A stretch of 64,000 nucleotides of DNA from Apteryx mantelli. Taxonomy: Eukaryota > Chordata > Aves > Apterygiformes > Apterygidae. The stretch is from the NCBI RefSeq assembly GCF_036417845.1, contig NC_089983.1, forward strand, positions 16,583,207 through 16,647,206, read 5' to 3'. This document shows, piece after piece, positions 60,801 through 64,000 of this stretch. Positions within the stretch are counted from its first letter, which is position 1. Every line of letters begins with the position of its first letter. The position numbers and the translations under genes were made by a program. The notes below the pieces were generated by a model. The model searched no databases, was not told where the DNA came from, and saw nothing but the letters and a program-made list of their open reading frames with translations.

Positions 60801-61543
60801 GGCACCCCCAGGTGGCCTTGGGCTGGGAATCGCCTGTCAGGTGAGCTCACTTCCTGCCCAGGTCACCCGGGCCTTCCCGGTAGAGAGCCGGAGGAGCTGG
60901 GTCCTTGCCCTACCACCCAGGAAGGGTTGGGTGGGGAGCTCTGCTTGCTTTGTGTCCTGGGAAAAGATACAATGTTTCATGAAGTGGATCCACGGTTTGG
61001 AGGATCTTTGTGACTACCAAAGAAGAGATTAAAGTTTTAGCAGCTTAATATATGCATCTCCCTGAAAGGCTAATCAGACAGCTACGTGAGAACTGCCAGT
61101 TATGGGAAAGGCTGTGCAATCTACGCAAACAAGGTAAGTGCAGCTTTTAAAAGAACGTCTGTAAAAGTTTGGAGGAGGGGGAGGATAAATGATGAAACAG
61201 AGGAGGTGAATGCAGGGAGGAAAACATGCCAGCTATCAGCTTTCATACAAGTATTTGGGTAATGAGTTTCACCAAAACATGAAATGTACACTAGAACTTA
61301 GTTAAGTATAGAAACAGTCCTTTGAAGCTGTCTTGTACCCATAATATTCTTTGCTGGTTAAATATGTAGCTTGGCAAAAGATGAGGAAACAAACTAAATT
61401 GAAAAAGGAAGAGAGGTCTGCTTTTCCCACTGTGTAAGGAATTGTGAAAGAAGTTTAGCAAGCTGAATTCCTGACTACCAAATGCTTCCCTCAGCTAATT
61501 TGCTTTGTTCCCTCTTTGAAGCAGATGTGCTTGCTTCTTTTAC
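54841..61543. other. tail-to-tail interval between GTF3C3 and the last secure CCDC150 exon
   Basis: This 6.7-kb stretch must hold the 3' end of CCDC150 (minus strand), but no terminal exon could be settled. Candidates are discussed among the findings. TTTATT (a minus-strand AATAAA) occurs near 57133 and 57166. A possible transposon relic lies at 57660-57855, and 60700-60960 is unusually GC-rich for the area. Confidence 0.5.
57660..57855. mobile_element. possible short DNA-transposon relic
   Basis: The right end (AGTGTAGACAGGCC) is an inverted, diverged match to the left end (GGTCTCCACCC). It resembles the TTGTCCACA-type ends of the relic at 15080. Both have bodies of about 200 bases without an ORF. 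Confidence 0.3.
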
Positions 61544-61663
61544 CTCCCTTTTGAAGCTGCTCTCTTCAGGGTTCTTTGCCTGGTGTTTTTTCACAAGTTC
61601 TGGCTGCAGGCTGTCAAACTTAGATTTGAACCAGCGGTGAGCTTCCTCCAGGTTAACCGTGAT
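61544..61663 (-). CDS. CCDC150: CCDC150 exon (40 codons)
   Basis: Minus-strand acceptor tgccttccctag, donor gtaaaa. It encodes ITVNLEEAHRWFKSKFDSLQ and a Lys/Glu-rich end, and is the last confident exon. Confidence 0.87.
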
Positions 61664-63478
61664 CTAGGGAAGGCAGTGGTAATTAGAGCTGCAGAGCGAG
61701 TGGTTAACTTGGGCTGAGTTCCAGCTTTTGAGCCCTGCCCTGGAAGGGGGAGAACAGCACAGAGGGGTCTCCTCAAATTCTCCTCCTGTATGTGGGGGCA
61801 GGAGCTCCCCGTGATCTCCTCCTGCATTGCTGTGGGGAGGCGGTAACAGCTGGGTGTGCGCTACAGAGCTGTTTCTTACAGAGTAGTGAATCTTATTGGC
61901 AGTAGTCAACACAGGTCTCTTTAGACACAGCACAAAATACAGAGGCATTGCAGAGAGAGGGGGAAAAAAAGAAGGCTGAATACCACAAACTCCTTAGAAA
62001 GATGTGGGAAGACTAACAACTTTGCCTGAAGACTGACAAATGTTGTAGAGATGCATTTATATTGCTCTTGCTATTAAAGTCTTTTTCTAACAACTGATCA
62101 AGTACTTGGACTGATAAGCAGCATGTAAGACCTCAAGCTGGGGCACTTCTGTTACTTATTTCTTTACTTTATGCTTGTTAATACCGTATAAAAATATCTC
62201 AAAAATAGATTTTCATCCCAAACTACTATAGTAATGCATGTAAATTATAATAATTCGCATATTACTGTACAATAGTGCAAGGATGAGGTGATGAGGTGAT
62301 GCCTGGACAAATGTGACCTCTTGGGTGGCAGGGGGAAATGTGTTCTGTATTAATGTCGCATAAAGAGCAACATAATAGCGGTTTGGGGGAAAATTACTTG
62401 GCCACAACTAAGTGGTTTTTTGTTTGTTTTTATTTTATTTGTTAAGATAGAAAGTCATTGATCCTGATAAAAACGGTAAGCTGAAGGGAGAAAAGCCTTT
62501 CTTACAAACTCCAATGAATTTAAATAAATCATGCAAGAGTGAAATTTAACTGAAAACAAAAAAAAGTATGGTAAATACTAGTTCGTTACTCTTGATTTGA
62601 AAAGATCAAGGATACACCTCACTCTTCACCAGAGAATTTAAGATTCAAAGGGTCACACAATGCATACCCTGAAATGGTACCTTGTTCCAGTGATTTATAA
62701 TTCTCATGTTAAATAGTCTTACCTGTTCTGATTCTATGCTGGCTTCCTTCAGTTTCTGTTCTGTTTCTTCTTTACATTTCTTCAGATGTTTGACTGTTTC
62801 TTCCAATCTCTAGGTAGAAAAAGAAATGATATTAATTTCTCAATTATTTTTTCATGGCACAGAGACAAAAACTTGCAGTATTAACAGAATGACTTTCCCA
62901 TTTTTTACTGTAAAATGCTTAAGAGTTTTATTGAGAAAGACATGGAAAATCATTTTCCAAGTGTCAGATATAGTGTTAATCCATAGTGAATGTAAGATAG
63001 GTTTGCTACTTGGGCTTTCTGGAGCAGATACAGTAAGACTTATAGGAGTATCTCTTGATATAAGATTCATGAAGTCTTTCTACCACCTGCTTCTAGAACC
63101 CCATAGATGTTGTATAAAATGCTTCCACTGGTTTCTCACCACATTTTCATAGTGTGATCATTTTACCTGACACTGGTTTTCCAGCTGCTGCCCTTGCCTT
63201 CGCTCCACTTCCAGCTGGGTCTCCAGCTGCCTGTTCTGTGTTTGCATTTCATGTTGGTTTTTCAATAACTCTTGCATCTCGCTCCGCAAACTTGTTAACT
63301 CTGTCACGAATTTTTGGATGTTCTGTGACTGAAGACAACACAAGAATGAAATTTCAACAACTTATTTCATCAGATCAGTCTTTTCAGGAAGATGGTCAAG
63401 AGAACATACCTGTTCATAATTCTTCTTCTGATATTGCTCTTTTATTGCTTCCATTTCCCTCAGTTCAGATTCAATCTC
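61544..63478 (-). CDS. CCDC150: CCDC150, coiled-coil protein, four C-terminal-region exons
   Basis: CCDC150 is a large coiled-coil protein of unknown function. On the minus strand exons 63410-63478, 63167-63328, 62723-62809 and 61544-61663 join into 146 residues, all in phase 0 with GT-AG introns. The sequence is typical coiled coil, rich in Glu, Gln, Leu and Lys (for example EIESELREMEAIKEQYQKKN and SLRSEMQELLKNQHEMQTQN), and ends with EEAHRWFKSKFDSLQPELVK. The name rests on this coiled-coil character plus its place next to GTF3C3 in tail-to-tail orientation, as in mammals. The 5' part of the gene lies right of the window and the last exon is not secure. Another coiled-coil gene is unlikely in this synteny. 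Confidence 0.85.
62723..62809 (-). CDS. CCDC150: CCDC150 exon (29 codons)
   Basis: Minus-strand acceptor ctttttctacctag, donor gtaaga. It encodes RLEETVKHLKKCKEETEQKL and KEASIESEQ. Confidence 0.87.
63167..63328 (-). CDS. CCDC150: CCDC150 exon (54 codons)
   Basis: Minus-strand acceptor gtgttgtcttcag, donor gtaaaa. It encodes SQNIQKFVTELTSLRSEMQE followed by further heptad-like coiled coil ending QLENQCQ. Confidence 0.9.
63410..63478 (-). CDS. CCDC150: CCDC150 exon (23 codons)
   Basis: Minus-strand acceptor caatttccag, donor gtatgt. It encodes EIESELREMEAIKEQYQKKN and YEQ. Confidence 0.87.
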
Positions 63479-64000
63479 CTGGAAATTGTTGAAAGAAAAA
63501 CCAAACTTCAGGAATTTTTCAGGATCATCTGCAGAAATAGGTCCCATGTAACAGTGTCCACCTACTGTCTCCTTATTTCCTGTCCTGCAGGACTGAAGTT
63601 AGGAGAACCAAGGCCCCAGTGGCAAAAGGGGAACAAGCAGGCAGCAGAGTTGCAAAGGACCCTAGATTCTCATTTGGGCTCAGGTACCAGTACTACCATA
63701 CCTTCCATCAGTATGAAGGATGGAAAGGGAATAACCACCGCACAAAGCAACCTTTGGCCCAATCTCCAGTTAAACACACTGTATCCACAAAATGATAAAG
63801 TGGACAAAAGGCTAACCCAAAAGTAGAGTTGGGGGGAGGGGAGCAGGGGAGCTGCGACTCTGGCATCATATTTAATGTAGGAAGAAAAAACAGGAAAGGC
63901 CATGTGATAGCAGCTATAACTGCTATTGGTCTTCTGTTAAGCATCTGAGTCCAAAGTTAGTTTTGTTTGTTTTCCAGCCTAGCTCCACTACAAAGGTACA
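63479..64000 (-). other. CCDC150: CCDC150 intron at the window edge
   Basis: No splice-compatible exon was seen between 63479 and the end. ORFs on both strands here lack family resemblance. Confidence 0.5.

Overview
This is vertebrate nuclear DNA: AT-rich introns, GT-AG splice sites, a CpG-island promoter, AATAAA poly(A) signals and short microsatellites. Few interspersed repeats are visible. The recognisable ones are small, diverged CR1 LINE fragments plus two possible short DNA-transposon relics. Together with compact introns this points to a sauropsid, most likely a bird. The gene order PGAP1 - C2orf66 - GTF3C3 - CCDC150 matches, from memory, human chromosome 2q33 read in the opposite direction; I expect chicken chromosome 7 to carry the orthologous block. 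I could not run any alignment.

Layout. 1-14317 (+): the last 16 (possibly 17) coding exons of PGAP1, the ER GPI-inositol deacylase. They encode about 527 C-terminal residues: the lumenal beta-rich part and the transmembrane bundle. The catalytic lipase domain lies upstream of the window. 14318-26860: PGAP1 3' UTR of unknown length, then intergenic DNA with no convincing gene. 26867-30805 (+): a small gene for a secreted 101-residue protein homologous to C2orf66. It has a TATA box and a CRE-like site in front of a non-coding first exon, two coding exons and a spliced 3' UTR. 31140-32200: the CpG island that starts the next gene. 31719-54840 (+): complete GTF3C3, the TPR subunit of transcription factor TFIIIC, in 19 coding exons whose splice phases join without error into 914 residues. 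54841-64000: a tail-to-tail interval, then four coiled-coil exons of CCDC150 on the minus strand at 61544-63478; its 5' part lies beyond the window and its last exon is not securely found.

The genes do not form a functional pathway; they are vertebrate synteny neighbours. PGAP1 acts on GPI anchors in the ER, C2orf66 enters the secretory pathway, GTF3C3 serves RNA polymerase III transcription, and CCDC150 is a coiled-coil protein.

I found no defence island, CRISPR array, virus or other new multi-gene system. The points most worth following up are: the hormone-gene-like promoter and C-terminal glycine of the C2orf66 homologue; a GC-AG intron, an in-frame cassette exon and a possible premature terminal exon in GTF3C3; a perfect 18-bp palindrome and four CAACGG motifs in the GTF3C3 CpG island; and a coding-like plus-strand exon candidate with a consensus splice donor at 61052-61133.
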